DNA of 9,402 bases from Nitrospira sp. (GCA_025935475.1 JAICVE010000086.1:1-9402); one strand, 5' to 3'. Positions 1-7,122 are shown, counted from the first letter of the stretch. The notes: generated by a model from the letters alone, not told the origin. Made by a program: numbers and translations.

Positions 1-1482
1 ATCAGGACGGTGGAACTCGGACGGAAGGTGCTCGTGATCACGGGCGAAACCTCCCGTGCAGAAGCACTCGCTGCCGCGTTGGCTCACCCAACGACGGTGA
101 CCGCCGCCCTTCACAGCATGATGCCTGACGAGAAGAGGGCTGACGTCTGGGAGCGGATTCGGCAGAACCATGTTTCCGTCGTGGTTGGCACGCGAGCCGC
201 CGTGTTCTTTCCGCTCGATTGCATCGGTCTGATCTGGATCGACCGCGAAGAGGATTCCGCGCTCAAGGAACCGATGGAGCCGAGATATCATGCGCGGGAT
301 GTTGCGTGGATGAGGGCCCAGAAGGAAGAGGCGCTTCTCGTCTTGAGTTCGACCCATCTTTCTCTCGAGGCGTGCGGCCTGGAAGCGCCGAAGCAGCTAC
401 TCAAAGCGCGCGGTCGACCCGATAGCTCGCCGCAGGTCGAGGTCGTGAATCTTCGAGGCGAGGATCGTCGACTGCTCTTGAGCGTCCGGCTGCACGAGGC
501 CATGCGCGAGACCATGGCGCGTCAGGCTGGCATTCTGTTATTTCTCAACCGGAAGGCCTATGCGGGCGCACTCATCTGTCGAGACTGCGGCCTGGTTCCT
601 CGCTGTCCCTCCTGTGCCGTGGCGTTCGCATTTTCGCGGCAGAAGAATGTGCTGTTTTGTCATTACTGTGGTGCCACGCATGCAATTCTGGATTTGTGTG
701 GCGCGTGCGGGAGTGCCCGGCTACAGCCTGTCGGGGAAGGGACCGAACGTCTGGAAGAAGAAGTGAAACGGCGGTTTCCCACTGCACGGGTGTTGCGAGT
801 CGACGGGGAGACCATGCGAAGGCCGAAAGATGCCGAGGGCATCCGGATACGCATTCGTCGGCGAGAGTGGGATGTGCTCATTGGCACCCAAGTGCTGTTG
901 AGAGATGATCTGGTGCCGCCACTGGGTCTCGCAGGTGCCGTGCAGGCGGATGCGGGGCTGAGTCTTCCCGACTTTCGAGCGGCTGAACGCACGTTTCATT
1001 TGCTGCAGGACGCCGCGGGTCTCGTGCAGCCGATGTCGGCGGGTGGTCGGTTGATCATTCAAACGTACCTGCCGTCGCACCATGTGATCGAGGCAGTGGC
1101 GCGACAGGATGATGCGATCTTCAGAGCGGAAGAACTGATGCACCGGACGGCGCTCGGATTTCCTCCAGCCCTCCGCGTGATCGTCCTGCATGTTTCCGGT
1201 GTACTCGAACCGACCGTCGCACACGCTTCGCAAGCCTGGGCGGCTGCACTCAGCCGAGCATTGAAGGCCGCGCCTGAAGGCGAGCAGCTCAGCATCCTGG
1301 GACCCGTTCGGTCGCCTGTGCCCCGAGTGCGCGGACGTTACCGCCGGCAGATCCTGATCAAGTCCCCACCGCATTTCAACGCGGTCCAGACCGTCCGATC
1401 GACACTGGCCGATCTTGAATCGCTGTATGCCCGTCGAACCGTGAAGTTCGACGTCGACGTGGATCCGATCGAGATGTGGTGA
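1..1482 (+). CDS. priA: PriA-family primosomal protein N' (C-terminal part; 5' end outside window), helicase motifs degenerate
   Basis: PriA recognises stalled replication forks and reloads the replicative helicase. The reading frame is open from base 1, so the GTG at position 10 is probably internal and the DNA-binding N-terminus plus Walker A region lie upstream. Eight cysteines of the zinc-binding insert are present as four pairs: codons at 577/586, 604/613, 658/667 and 697/706. The motif GEGTERLEEEV follows. The family C-terminal signature (PVPRVRGRYRRQILIK, about 1315-1365) is also clear. The ATPase signatures are altered. Motif II, usually DEEH, reads DREE (241-252). Motif III reads SSTHLSLEA (346-372) where SATPSLES is expected. 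The KGHDF of motif V is replaced by RDDLV, and DAD by QAD. Motif VI, usually AGRAGR, reads AGLVQP (1015-1032), losing both arginines. The frame is uninterrupted, so this looks like a maintained, possibly ATPase-dead protein rather than a pseudogene. It converges on the minus-strand gene with only 3 nt between the stops. Family assignment is firm; the loss of activity is inferred. Confidence 0.93.
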   Translation: MRTVELGRKVLVITGETSRAEALAAALAHPTTVTAALHSMMPDEKRADVWERIRQNHVSVVVGTRAAVFFPLDCIGLIWIDREEDSALKEPMEPRYHARDVAWMRAQKEEALLVLSSTHLSLEACGLEAPKQLLKARGRPDSSPQVEVVNLRGEDRRLLLSVRLHEAMRETMARQAGILLFLNRKAYAGALICRDCGLVPRCPSCAVAFAFSRQKNVLFCHYCGATHAILDLCGACGSARLQPVGEGTERLEEEVKRRFPTARVLRVDGETMRRPKDAEGIRIRIRRREWDVLIGTQVLLRDDLVPPLGLAGAVQADAGLSLPDFRAAERTFHLLQDAAGLVQPMSAGGRLIIQTYLPSHHVIEAVARQDDAIFRAEELMHRTALGFPPALRVIVLHVSGVLEPTVAHASQAWAAALSRALKAAPEGEQLSILGPVRSPVPRVRGRYRRQILIKSPPHFNAVQTVRSTLADLESLYARRTVKFDVDVDPIEMW

Positions 1483-1485
1483 TCG

Positions 1486-1929
1486 TTACCGCTTCTTTGA
1501 TGCACGCGCACTGCCATTGGTCTTGGTGGACGGTGCAAAGGATTTCTCCCTTCGCGATGCGCCCGGTCCTTCCTTTGCCCGTTTGAACAGACCATAGGAA
1601 AAGACGAGCCAGAAGCAGGCCGAAAAAACACCCATGAGTGTGGCGGAGAGGATGGCACCCATCTCGGCGTCAGATGGTTCGCCACCAGCGGAACGAATCT
1701 GCAGCATGGTCACGATGGGCCAGGCAAAGCATTCGAGGCCAAGCCATAGCGTCGACCAGGCCCAGATCAGCGTAAGCGTCGTGCCACGCCACCATAAGAA
1801 CGCCGCCGCGGCGATCGAAACTCCTGCCGCGCTGTGCGGCGACAGCCCGTTCCAGGCCAGCCATGCGCCCACGGCGACGACAAGGCTGCCCAAGGCCGCA
1901 TTGAGGTACAGGGTCCAGGATGGCATCAC
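1486..1929 (-). CDS. small four-helix membrane protein, unrecognised
   Basis: I do not recognise a family. The 147-residue product begins at adjacent start codons (GTG at 1929, ATG at 1926), and neither has a clear Shine-Dalgarno sequence. Hydrophobic segments are visible at about residues 8-28, 33-48, 50-75 and 92-116. They are rich in Trp and Ala, with an acidic loop (GGEPSDAEMG) before the last one. The tail from about residue 117 is strongly basic (KR, RREK, KKR) and probably cytoplasmic by the positive-inside rule. The gene lies 62 nt downstream of the response regulator on the same strand and may be its last cotranscribed gene. Its stop codon almost touches the end of priA on the other strand. 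No catalytic motif is visible. The coding call rests on frame length, helix pattern and placement. Confidence 0.75.
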   Translation of the reverse strand: MMPSWTLYLNAALGSLVVAVGAWLAWNGLSPHSAAGVSIAAAAFLWWRGTTLTLIWAWSTLWLGLECFAWPIVTMLQIRSAGGEPSDAEMGAILSATLMGVFSACFWLVFSYGLFKRAKEGPGASRREKSFAPSTKTNGSARASKKR

Positions 1930-1991
1930 GATAGGGTGTGCTTGTGGTGCGCTGCTGCCAGGTGATCTCCGGCTACGCGCGGAGCCCCTTG

Positions 1992-2687
1992 CTACACGGT
2001 GCGCTTGACGAAGAATGCAGCTGCTTGAGCCCGACGGGAAATATGGAGCTTCTGGAACATATTGGCCAGGTAATTTTTGACGGTCTTGTCGCTCAATTTG
2101 AGCGTCGAGGCAATCTCTTTGTTGGTCAAGCCGTCGGCCACTAAGGCAAGGACCCGTTCTTCTTGCGGTGAGAGTGACGAGGGGCGCGTAGGGCCTTCTA
2201 CAGTCGGAACGGTCTTAATCCATTCGAGGGCACGCTTGGTTACGGCGGGGTCCAGGATGGAGCGGCCGGTGGACACGGCCTTGATGGCGCGAATCAGCGC
2301 GGCCGAATCAATCTCTTTCAATACGTACCCATACGCCCCTGCCAACACGGCTGCGAGGACGGAGTCGTCATCCGTGTAGGACGTCAGGAAGATGACCCGC
2401 GCGGTCGGTTGTTCAGACAAGATTTCGCGGCAGGCTTCAACGCCGGACCCGTCAGGCAGGCGGACGTCCATCAAGATGACGTCGGGCCGCAGGCGCTTCG
2501 CCTCCGCGGCTGCCTGCGCCTTGCTGTCGGCTTCTCCGACGATCGAAATGCCTTGATTGTTGTGCAGAACCGTACGCAAGCCGACTCGAACAACTTCATG
2601 GTCGTCGACCAAGAGCAGCCTGATCAAAGAAGGTTTGGTGGGCGGAACACTTCGACGTCGCACAGATGTTGCGCCAGCAAGGGACAT
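1992..2687 (-). CDS. LuxR/NarL-family response regulator (DevR/DosR-like output domain)
   Basis: This is a two-component response regulator that should act as a phosphorylation-controlled transcription factor. Numbered from the ATG at 2687 (231 aa), the receiver domain covers about residues 20-140. It has the acidic pair Asp28-Asp29 (LLLVDDHE), phospho-acceptor Asp74 (LMDVRLPDGSG), Thr102 and Lys124 (YVLKE), so all key residues are present. The LuxR-type helix-turn-helix is at about 170-231, with LTNKEIASTLKLSDKTVKNY as its core, closest in flavour to DevR/DosR. I chose 2687 because GGAG stands 5 nt upstream. An in-frame ATG at 2705 would add six residues but has no ribosome site and lies only 11 nt after the tRNA CCA. 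No histidine kinase is in the window, so its partner is unknown. It sits directly downstream of tRNA-Leu on the same strand with no visible terminator between, suggesting readthrough. Confidence 0.95.
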   Translation of the reverse strand: MSLAGATSVRRRSVPPTKPSLIRLLLVDDHEVVRVGLRTVLHNNQGISIVGEADSKAQAAAEAKRLRPDVILMDVRLPDGSGVEACREILSEQPTARVIFLTSYTDDDSVLAAVLAGAYGYVLKEIDSAALIRAIKAVSTGRSILDPAVTKRALEWIKTVPTVEGPTRPSSLSPQEERVLALVADGLTNKEIASTLKLSDKTVKNYLANMFQKLHISRRAQAAAFFVKRTV

Positions 2688-2692
2688 CGTTG

Positions 2693-2696
2693 CTCC
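2693..2696 (-). promoter_or_regulatory. ribosome binding site of the response regulator
   Basis: GGAG on the minus strand stands 5 nt before the ATG at 2687. The ATG at 2705 has no such site, which decides the start. Confidence 0.6.
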
Positions 2697-2716
2697 GTCA
2701 GTCATGGATTGTCGAT

Positions 2717-2800
2717 TGGTGCCGAAGGCGGGACTTGAACCCGCACGGCTTGCGCCACACGCCCCTCAAACGTGCGTGTCTGCCATTCCACCACTTCGGC
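2717..2800 (-). tRNA. tRNA-Leu (anticodon GAG), CCA encoded
   Basis: The minus strand folds as a complete 84-nt class II tRNA. The 7-bp acceptor stem is GCCGAAG/CTTCGGC with discriminator A and an encoded CCA (2719-2717). The D stem is GTG/CAC. The anticodon stem is CACGT/GCGTG around loop TTGAGGG, giving anticodon GAG (complement at 2765-2767), which reads the CUC and CUU leucine codons. A short variable arm GGC-GCAA-GCC is capped by a GNRA-type tetraloop. The T arm is GCGGG-TTCAAGT-CCCGC. The long variable arm and anticodon agree on leucine. It is preceded by a structured leader and a strong promoter, and followed after 29 nt by the response regulator start. Confidence 0.97.
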
Positions 2801-2931
2801 CTCAGGTCCGCTGAACATGCCCTTCAACTTCGCTCTCAGTCGCCTGCTTCACGGGGATGTAACAACCGGGTACGTCTCATTCGTGGGCTTCCTGCGGCCT
2901 CGTTCAAGGGCATTCTGAGCGGACCCCAGAG
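2801..2931 (-). ncRNA. candidate structured leader RNA (long bulged hairpin) abutting tRNA-Leu
   Basis: On the minus strand, downstream of the consensus promoter, two 24-nt arms (2902-2925 and 2805-2828) are complementary. There are 8 bp (GGTCCGCT/AGCGGACC), a 4-nt internal loop, 8 bp (ATGCCCTT/AAGGGCAT), one G-G mismatch, then 3 bp. An outer CTC/GAG pairing (2931-2929 with 2803-2801) ends exactly at the base before the tRNA. The 73-nt interior can form further short pairs, such as GCCGC with GCAGGC and CACG with CGTG. The bulged rod shape recalls 6S RNA, but I cannot confirm any family. Alternatives are a simple tRNA leader freed by RNase P, or the terminal repeats of a small non-coding element. 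Confidence 0.4.
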
Positions 2932-2962
2932 ATTCAACCAGTCCTATTCCAGAGGGAGCGGC

Positions 2963-2992
2963 ATTATAGAAGTAGGCCAAAATCCTTGTCAA
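2963..2992 (-). promoter_or_regulatory. consensus sigma70-type promoter for leader RNA / tRNA-Leu
   Basis: On the minus strand a perfect -35 TTGACA (2992-2987) and a perfect -10 TATAAT (2968-2963) are separated by 18 nt. Transcription should start near 2956. The bases after the -10 (GCCGCTCCC) form a GC-rich discriminator, as is usual for stable-RNA promoters under stringent control. The -35 overlaps the -35 of a + strand promoter. Confidence 0.75.
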
Positions 2993-3014
2993 TCAATGGC
3001 CTGTTCTGTAAGAT
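2986..3014 (+). promoter_or_regulatory. predicted promoter of the HAD phosphatase-queE operon
   Basis: TTGTCA (2986-2991, 5 of 6 consensus bases) and TAAGAT (3009-3014, 4 of 6) are separated by 17 nt. A start near 3021 would leave a 5' leader of about 28 nt before the ATG at 3049. The -35 shares five bases with the opposite-strand promoter. Confidence 0.5.
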
Positions 3015-3048
3015 TGGCCGTCGATTGCTCGCCGATTAATCCAATACC

Positions 3049-3759
3049 ATGCACGGCTATCACGACTTCCATCCCTCTCTCATCCGCGCCACCACGACCG
3101 CCTCTGCGGGCTCGCTCGCGGCGCTGTTCGACGTCGACAACACGCTCATCCCTGGAGAGGCCTGCGAGGTGCGATTCTTCCGATATCTGTGGCGAAGAGG
3201 TTTGGTCGGCTGGCGCGAAATGCGGCGAAGCCTCGTCTGGCTGATCCGGCAAGGACCATCCGTCTCGATACATCCCCTGCGCGAGCGCAAAGTGTACTTG
3301 GAAGAAAAGGATGCGTCCCTGATCGAGGCCTGCGCCCGTGAGTTTTTTCACGACGAAATGTTGCAGGCAGTGTCCCGCCAAGGCCGTGAGCGGCTGGAGG
3401 CACATCGCCAATCAGGCCATCAGCTCATTCTGATCTCCGGCGCGCCTGACTTCCTGGTTACGCCGCTTGCCGCCGCACTGAACGTCCCTACGCTGTTTGC
3501 GGCGAGATTGGAGCGTCTTGGCGGCCGCTATACCGGCGCGGTCGTTCCTCCCCTCCCCTACGGGGCCGGAAAGCGGCAGCTCGTCGTGTCACATGCTCAG
3601 GAAAGAGGTCTCGAGCTGGCCAACTCGTTTGCCTACGGGGACAGCCCGGGCGACACGGAAATCCTCACGCTCGTAGGATACCCGGTGGTCGTTAATCCGA
3701 TCCGCGGCATGCGGCGCATCGCGCGCGGTCGAGGCTGGCCGGTCGTGGATTGGACCTAA
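3049..3759 (+). CDS. HAD-superfamily subfamily IB phosphatase (SerB-like)
   Basis: This is a predicted soluble Mg-dependent phosphomonoesterase of 236 residues. The four HAD motifs are present: I, FDVDNT, with nucleophile Asp28 and acid/base Asp30; II, Ser130 in LISGAP; III, Lys175 in GAGKRQ; IV, YGDSPGD with Asp198 and Asp202. The segment between motifs I and II is helical, as in the SerB-like IB cap. The C-terminal pattern (VNPIRGMRRIARGRGWPVVDW) is typical of the HAD-IB hypothetical hydrolase group. The substrate cannot be told from sequence: phosphoserine, a phospholipid phosphate or another small phosphate are all possible. The ATG at 3049 is the first start after an in-frame TAA at 3037 and has no obvious ribosome site, so initiation is a little uncertain. 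Its stop lies 1 nt before queE, so the two are surely cotranscribed and probably translationally coupled. Confidence 0.92.
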   Translation: MHGYHDFHPSLIRATTTASAGSLAALFDVDNTLIPGEACEVRFFRYLWRRGLVGWREMRRSLVWLIRQGPSVSIHPLRERKVYLEEKDASLIEACAREFFHDEMLQAVSRQGRERLEAHRQSGHQLILISGAPDFLVTPLAAALNVPTLFAARLERLGGRYTGAVVPPLPYGAGKRQLVVSHAQERGLELANSFAYGDSPGDTEILTLVGYPVVVNPIRGMRRIARGRGWPVVDWT

Positions 3760-3760
3760 C

Positions 3761-4396
3761 ATGCGCGTGACAGAGATTTTTCATAGCATCCAAGGCGAAT
3801 CGAGCTTTGTCGGGCAGCCCTGCGTCTTCATACGGCTGACCGGCTGTCCGCTGCGCTGCGCCTGGTGCGATACGGAATACGCCTTCTATGGGGGAAACGA
3901 ACAGTCTATGGAAGACATTCTGGGGAAGGTCGAGTCCTATGGTTGCCGGCTCGTGGAAATTACGGGCGGCGAACCGCTCGCGCAATCGGACGCTGTTCCC
4001 CTCATCACCAAGCTCTGCGAGCAAGGGTATGACGTCTTGATCGAAACCAGCGGTGCCATCGATACCGCCGCCGTTGATACGCGGGCTCATGTGATTCTCG
4101 ATGTGAAATGCCCCGGCAGCGGCATGTCGGACCGGATGCACTGGCCGAATCTAGATCGGTTGAGCATGAAGGACGAAGCCAAGTTCGTGCTGGCCGACCG
4201 GGCCGACTATGAATGGGCGCGTCAGGTGCTTGAACGGCATGAGTTGGCGACCCGCTGCACCGTCCTCATGAGCCCCGTCTTCGGCTCGCTGGATCCACGG
4301 CAGTTGGCGGAATGGGTCTTGGCGGACCGGCTGCCCGTTCGGCTGCAGCTGCAGCTGCACAAGTTGATTTGGGCACCCGACATGCGTGGGGTATGA
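3761..4396 (+). CDS. queE: 7-carboxy-7-deazaguanine synthase (radical SAM)
   Basis: QueE converts 6-carboxy-tetrahydropterin to 7-carboxy-7-deazaguanine, the ring contraction step on the way to preQ0 and queuosine in tRNA. The 211-residue length is normal for the family. The N-terminus has the family start MRVTEIFHSIQGESSFVGQP. It is followed by the radical-SAM cluster motif CxxxCxxC (Cys29, Cys33, Cys36, in GCPLRCAWCDT) and the SAM-binding ITGGEPLAQ near residue 70. The conserved DVKCPGSGM lies near residue 113 and a C-terminal LHKLIW completes the set. The first-position motif is the standard spacing, not the longer variant seen in some QueE proteins. It starts 1 nt after the HAD phosphatase gene. 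The other pathway genes (queC, queD, folE) are not in the window. Confidence 0.95.
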   Translation: MRVTEIFHSIQGESSFVGQPCVFIRLTGCPLRCAWCDTEYAFYGGNEQSMEDILGKVESYGCRLVEITGGEPLAQSDAVPLITKLCEQGYDVLIETSGAIDTAAVDTRAHVILDVKCPGSGMSDRMHWPNLDRLSMKDEAKFVLADRADYEWARQVLERHELATRCTVLMSPVFGSLDPRQLAEWVLADRLPVRLQLQLHKLIWAPDMRGV

Positions 4397-4461
4397 ATGA
4401 GAGGGCGCTGAGAAGCTGACACATACACAGGGCGGGGACCGATGAGAGAAAGGAATCTCGA

Positions 4462-5970
4462 ATGATGATGCAGACCGACACGAAAGTGGGTCGTGCTGAG
4501 ACGGAAGCGGCGGAACTACTCGTACTCACGCATTGTGAAGGAGAGCCTTTGGGTAGGCCGGACGCCGCCGGGCTCGACAAAGTCCTCGGCGGCTCCTTGC
4601 GTGACTTGCTGCAGTCACGGGAGTTCGAGGGAAGAGCCGGAGAAGCTCTGGTCTATCACACGCATGGCAAGGTGCCTGCCAAACGTCTCCTGTTGGTTGG
4701 GTTGGGAAAGAAGCACCAGCTGACGTTGGACGCGATTCGCCAAGCGTTGGGCCATGCGGTGAAGCGAGTGCGCCAATGCAAGGTCGATTCATTTGCGGCC
4801 GTGGTGCCCGCCGTGATTCCCAAAGCGCAGACTCCGCTCGAGGTGGCACAGGCAATGACGGAAGGCGCGATTCTTGGGAATTATCAATTCACTGCCTATC
4901 GGAGCGACAATGGCACGCCGATTAATGTCGAACGGATGACCATCCTGACCCAGCAGAAAGCTCAGCTGCGACCGTTGTCGGAAGGCATTCGTCGTGGGCT
5001 GGCAACGGCGGAAGCCGCCGTGCTGGTGCGCGACCTCTGCAACCATCCGTCGAACGTCATGACGCCGACTCGCATCGCGAACGAAGCCAAGAAAATCGCG
5101 AAGGAGGAAGCGCTGAATCTGAAGATTCTCGAACAAAAAGATATGGAGCAGCTGGGCATGGGCGCCCTCTTGGGCGTCGCCCGCGGCAGCCATGAACCGC
5201 CCAAGTTCATCATTCTTGAATACAACGGAGCGAAGAAAAAGGACGACCGCCCGGTGGTGTTGATCGGGAAGACGATCACATTCGACACCGGAGGGATTTC
5301 GCTCAAGCCCGCCGAGAACATGGAGCACATGAAGGCGGACATGACGGGTGGCGCCGAAGTCCTTGCCGCGGTCAGGGCGGCTGCTCGCCTGCGATTACCC
5401 CTGCGTCTGGTGAGCATCCTGCCGGTGGCGGAAAATATGCCTGGAGGACGTGCGATGAAGCCGGGCGACATCGTGAAGACGCTGTCTGGGAAAACGGTGG
5501 AAGTGCAGAACACGGATGCGGAAGGCCGGTTGATCCTCGCCGATGCCCTTGCCTATGCCCAACGCTACAATCCCGTTGCGCTGGTGGACATTGCGACGCT
5601 CACGGGCGCCTGTGTGGTGGCGCTCGGCCAGTTTGCCATCGGCATGTTCGGCACCGACGACAAATTGAAGGCGCAGGTGCAGAAGTCGGGCCAAAAATCC
5701 GGCGAGCGGGTGTGGGAAATGCCTCTGTGGGAAGAGTATTTCGAGCAACTGCGCAGCGACGTCGCCGACATGCGCAACATCGGCGGACGCGGCGGCGGCA
5801 TGATCACGGCGGCCTTGTTTTTGAGCAAGTTCGCCGGCGATGGTCCGTGGGTGCACATCGACATTGCCAGCACCGATTGGAGCGAGCGGGAACGGGGCTA
5901 TATTCCCAAAGGGCCGACCGGCATTGGCACCAGGCTGTTGATCCAATACCTCATCGATCGGAGCCTGTGA
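4462..5970 (+). CDS. pepA: leucyl aminopeptidase (M17 family, PepA)
   Basis: PepA is a cytoplasmic hexameric two-metal aminopeptidase that removes N-terminal residues from peptides. The 502-residue length matches the family. The metal ligands fall at Lys270, Asp275, Asp293, Asp352 and Glu354, and the catalytic Lys282 and Arg356 are present. These are the same numbers I recall for E. coli PepA. The M17 signature NTDAEGRL is at 350-357. The N-terminal region of about 170 residues is the usual non-catalytic domain. Translation starts at the first of three consecutive ATG codons, with AGGA (4451-4454) 7 nt upstream. The gap of 65 nt after queE shows no terminator, so partial readthrough from queE is possible. 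In E. coli PepA also binds DNA in Xer recombination; nothing here shows whether this one does. Confidence 0.97.
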   Translation: MMMQTDTKVGRAETEAAELLVLTHCEGEPLGRPDAAGLDKVLGGSLRDLLQSREFEGRAGEALVYHTHGKVPAKRLLLVGLGKKHQLTLDAIRQALGHAVKRVRQCKVDSFAAVVPAVIPKAQTPLEVAQAMTEGAILGNYQFTAYRSDNGTPINVERMTILTQQKAQLRPLSEGIRRGLATAEAAVLVRDLCNHPSNVMTPTRIANEAKKIAKEEALNLKILEQKDMEQLGMGALLGVARGSHEPPKFIILEYNGAKKKDDRPVVLIGKTITFDTGGISLKPAENMEHMKADMTGGAEVLAAVRAAARLRLPLRLVSILPVAENMPGGRAMKPGDIVKTLSGKTVEVQNTDAEGRLILADALAYAQRYNPVALVDIATLTGACVVALGQFAIGMFGTDDKLKAQVQKSGQKSGERVWEMPLWEEYFEQLRSDVADMRNIGGRGGGMITAALFLSKFAGDGPWVHIDIASTDWSERERGYIPKGPTGIGTRLLIQYLIDRSL

Positions 5971-5971
5971 C

Positions 5972-7099
5972 GTGGCGCGTCTCGAATTGACGTCACGCGA
6001 GAAGATCGGGCAGCTCTTCATGGTCGGCTTCCTGGGCACGAGCGTGACCCCCGAGCTGGCCGCCTTCCTCAAGGATTACAAACCGGGCGGTGTCATTCTC
6101 TTCTCGAGGAATCTGGAATCGGTCGAGCAGATTGTCCAGCTGACAAATGACCTCCAGCACTGCAGTCCGAAATCACCCTTGTTGATTTCGATCGATCAGG
6201 AAGGTGGTCGAGTGTCGCGCCTGCCCAAGGGCTTTACCATTTTTCCGCCCGGCGAACTTATTGGCCAATGCCATTCCGGCGAGCTGGCCTATGCGGCCGC
6301 CGCGACGATTGCCAAAGAGCTGAGAGCCGTCGGCATCAACATGAACATGGCGCCGGTCTTGGACGTCAACAGCAATCCCGACAATCCCGTCATCGGAGAC
6401 CGGGCCTTCGGTTCCTCGTCCGACACCGTTATCGAAATGGGGTTGGTCACCGCCGCCGGGCTTCAAGATTCCAAGGTGGTGGCCTGCGGCAAACATTTCC
6501 CCGGCCATGGCGACACGAACGCCGATTCGCACAAGGAGCTGCCGGTGGTTGAGGCGCCCCGCGAGCGGTTGGAAGCCGTCGAGTTTCCTCCGTTTCGCCG
6601 TGCCGCCACCGCTGGCATCGCGTCCCTGATGACGGCCCATGTCCTCTACAAGGCGCTGGATGACCAGCTTCCCGCAACCCTCTCTTCGAACATCATCACA
6701 CACCTCCTGCGCGAACAGATGGGCTACGACGGAGTCGTGCTCACGGACGATCTCGAGATGCACGCGATCGTCGACCATTATGGACCTGGCGAGTCGGCGG
6801 TGCGCGCCTTTCTGGCGGGCTGTGACATGCTCTTGATCTGCAAAGAGCGTGACCGGGAGATTGCCGCGTTCGAGGCAATGGAGAAGGCCGTCGCGTCAGG
6901 GACGATCGACACGTCGCGGCTGGATCAGTCAGTCGCCCGCATCCAGCGGCTCAAGCAGCGCTATCTGCTGCCGTATCGGCCGGCGGTGATCTCCGACGCG
7001 AAGTTGATCGCCGGCTGCCGGACGCATCAGGCGCTGTTGCAGAGCATCCGACAGGCGAATCTCCGCATGGAGCGGAGATCCACAACGAGGGTCGTGTAG
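5972..7099 (+). CDS. nagZ: beta-N-acetylhexosaminidase NagZ (GH3)
   Basis: NagZ is a cytoplasmic glycoside hydrolase that removes N-acetylglucosamine from anhydro-muropeptides during peptidoglycan recycling. The diagnostic KHFPGHGDTNADSH stretch (residues 174-187) carries the Asp185/His187 pair that serves as general acid/base in this branch of GH3. The nucleophile is Asp259 in TDDLEM. No signal peptide is seen, as expected for the cytoplasmic enzyme. At 375 residues it is somewhat longer than the roughly 340 of E. coli NagZ; the extra length is a C-terminal tail after the QRYLLPYRP region. The start is GTG at 5972, 1 nt after the pepA stop, with GGAG (5960-5963) 8 nt upstream inside pepA, so the two are cotranscribed and coupled. 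PepA could finish peptides released in recycling, though that link is inference. Confidence 0.96.
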   Translation: MARLELTSREKIGQLFMVGFLGTSVTPELAAFLKDYKPGGVILFSRNLESVEQIVQLTNDLQHCSPKSPLLISIDQEGGRVSRLPKGFTIFPPGELIGQCHSGELAYAAAATIAKELRAVGINMNMAPVLDVNSNPDNPVIGDRAFGSSSDTVIEMGLVTAAGLQDSKVVACGKHFPGHGDTNADSHKELPVVEAPRERLEAVEFPPFRRAATAGIASLMTAHVLYKALDDQLPATLSSNIITHLLREQMGYDGVVLTDDLEMHAIVDHYGPGESAVRAFLAGCDMLLICKERDREIAAFEAMEKAVASGTIDTSRLDQSVARIQRLKQRYLLPYRPAVISDAKLIAGCRTHQALLQSIRQANLRMERRSTTRVV

Positions 7100-7122
7100 C
7101 CGTCACCCCGAACAGCGAGCCG

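Noticed and set aside
721..1374. Long minus-strand open frame (217 codons) inside priA
   Set aside because: It lies wholly antisense to a convincingly coding PriA region, has Arg/His-rich composition and no recognisable domain. It is a by-product of high GC coding sequence.
1930..1991. Possible hairpin (CTCCG/CGGAG) between the response regulator and the membrane protein genes
   Set aside because: The stem is only 5 bp with an 8-nt loop and no T tract, too weak to call a terminator.
2801..2931. The inverted repeat as terminal repeats of a MITE-like element
   Set aside because: There is no flanking target duplication and no second copy in the window. Its exact fit between promoter and tRNA favours a transcribed leader, though the alternative is not excluded.
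2666..3244. + strand open frame of 192 codons running through the tRNA and promoter region
   Set aside because: It crosses the tRNA-Leu gene (antisense) and the start of the HAD gene, and shows no domain.
4338..4362. CTGCAG-type tandem hexamers near the end of queE
   Set aside because: This is only about three copies, explained by coding for alternating Leu-Gln in the conserved QueE C-terminus.
4962..6072. Minus-strand open frames of about 180-225 codons across pepA
   Set aside because: They are antisense to conserved M17 catalytic motifs, lack ribosome sites and match no family.
6173..6778. Minus-strand open frame of 201 codons across nagZ
   Set aside because: It is antisense to the GH3 catalytic core with no motif of its own.
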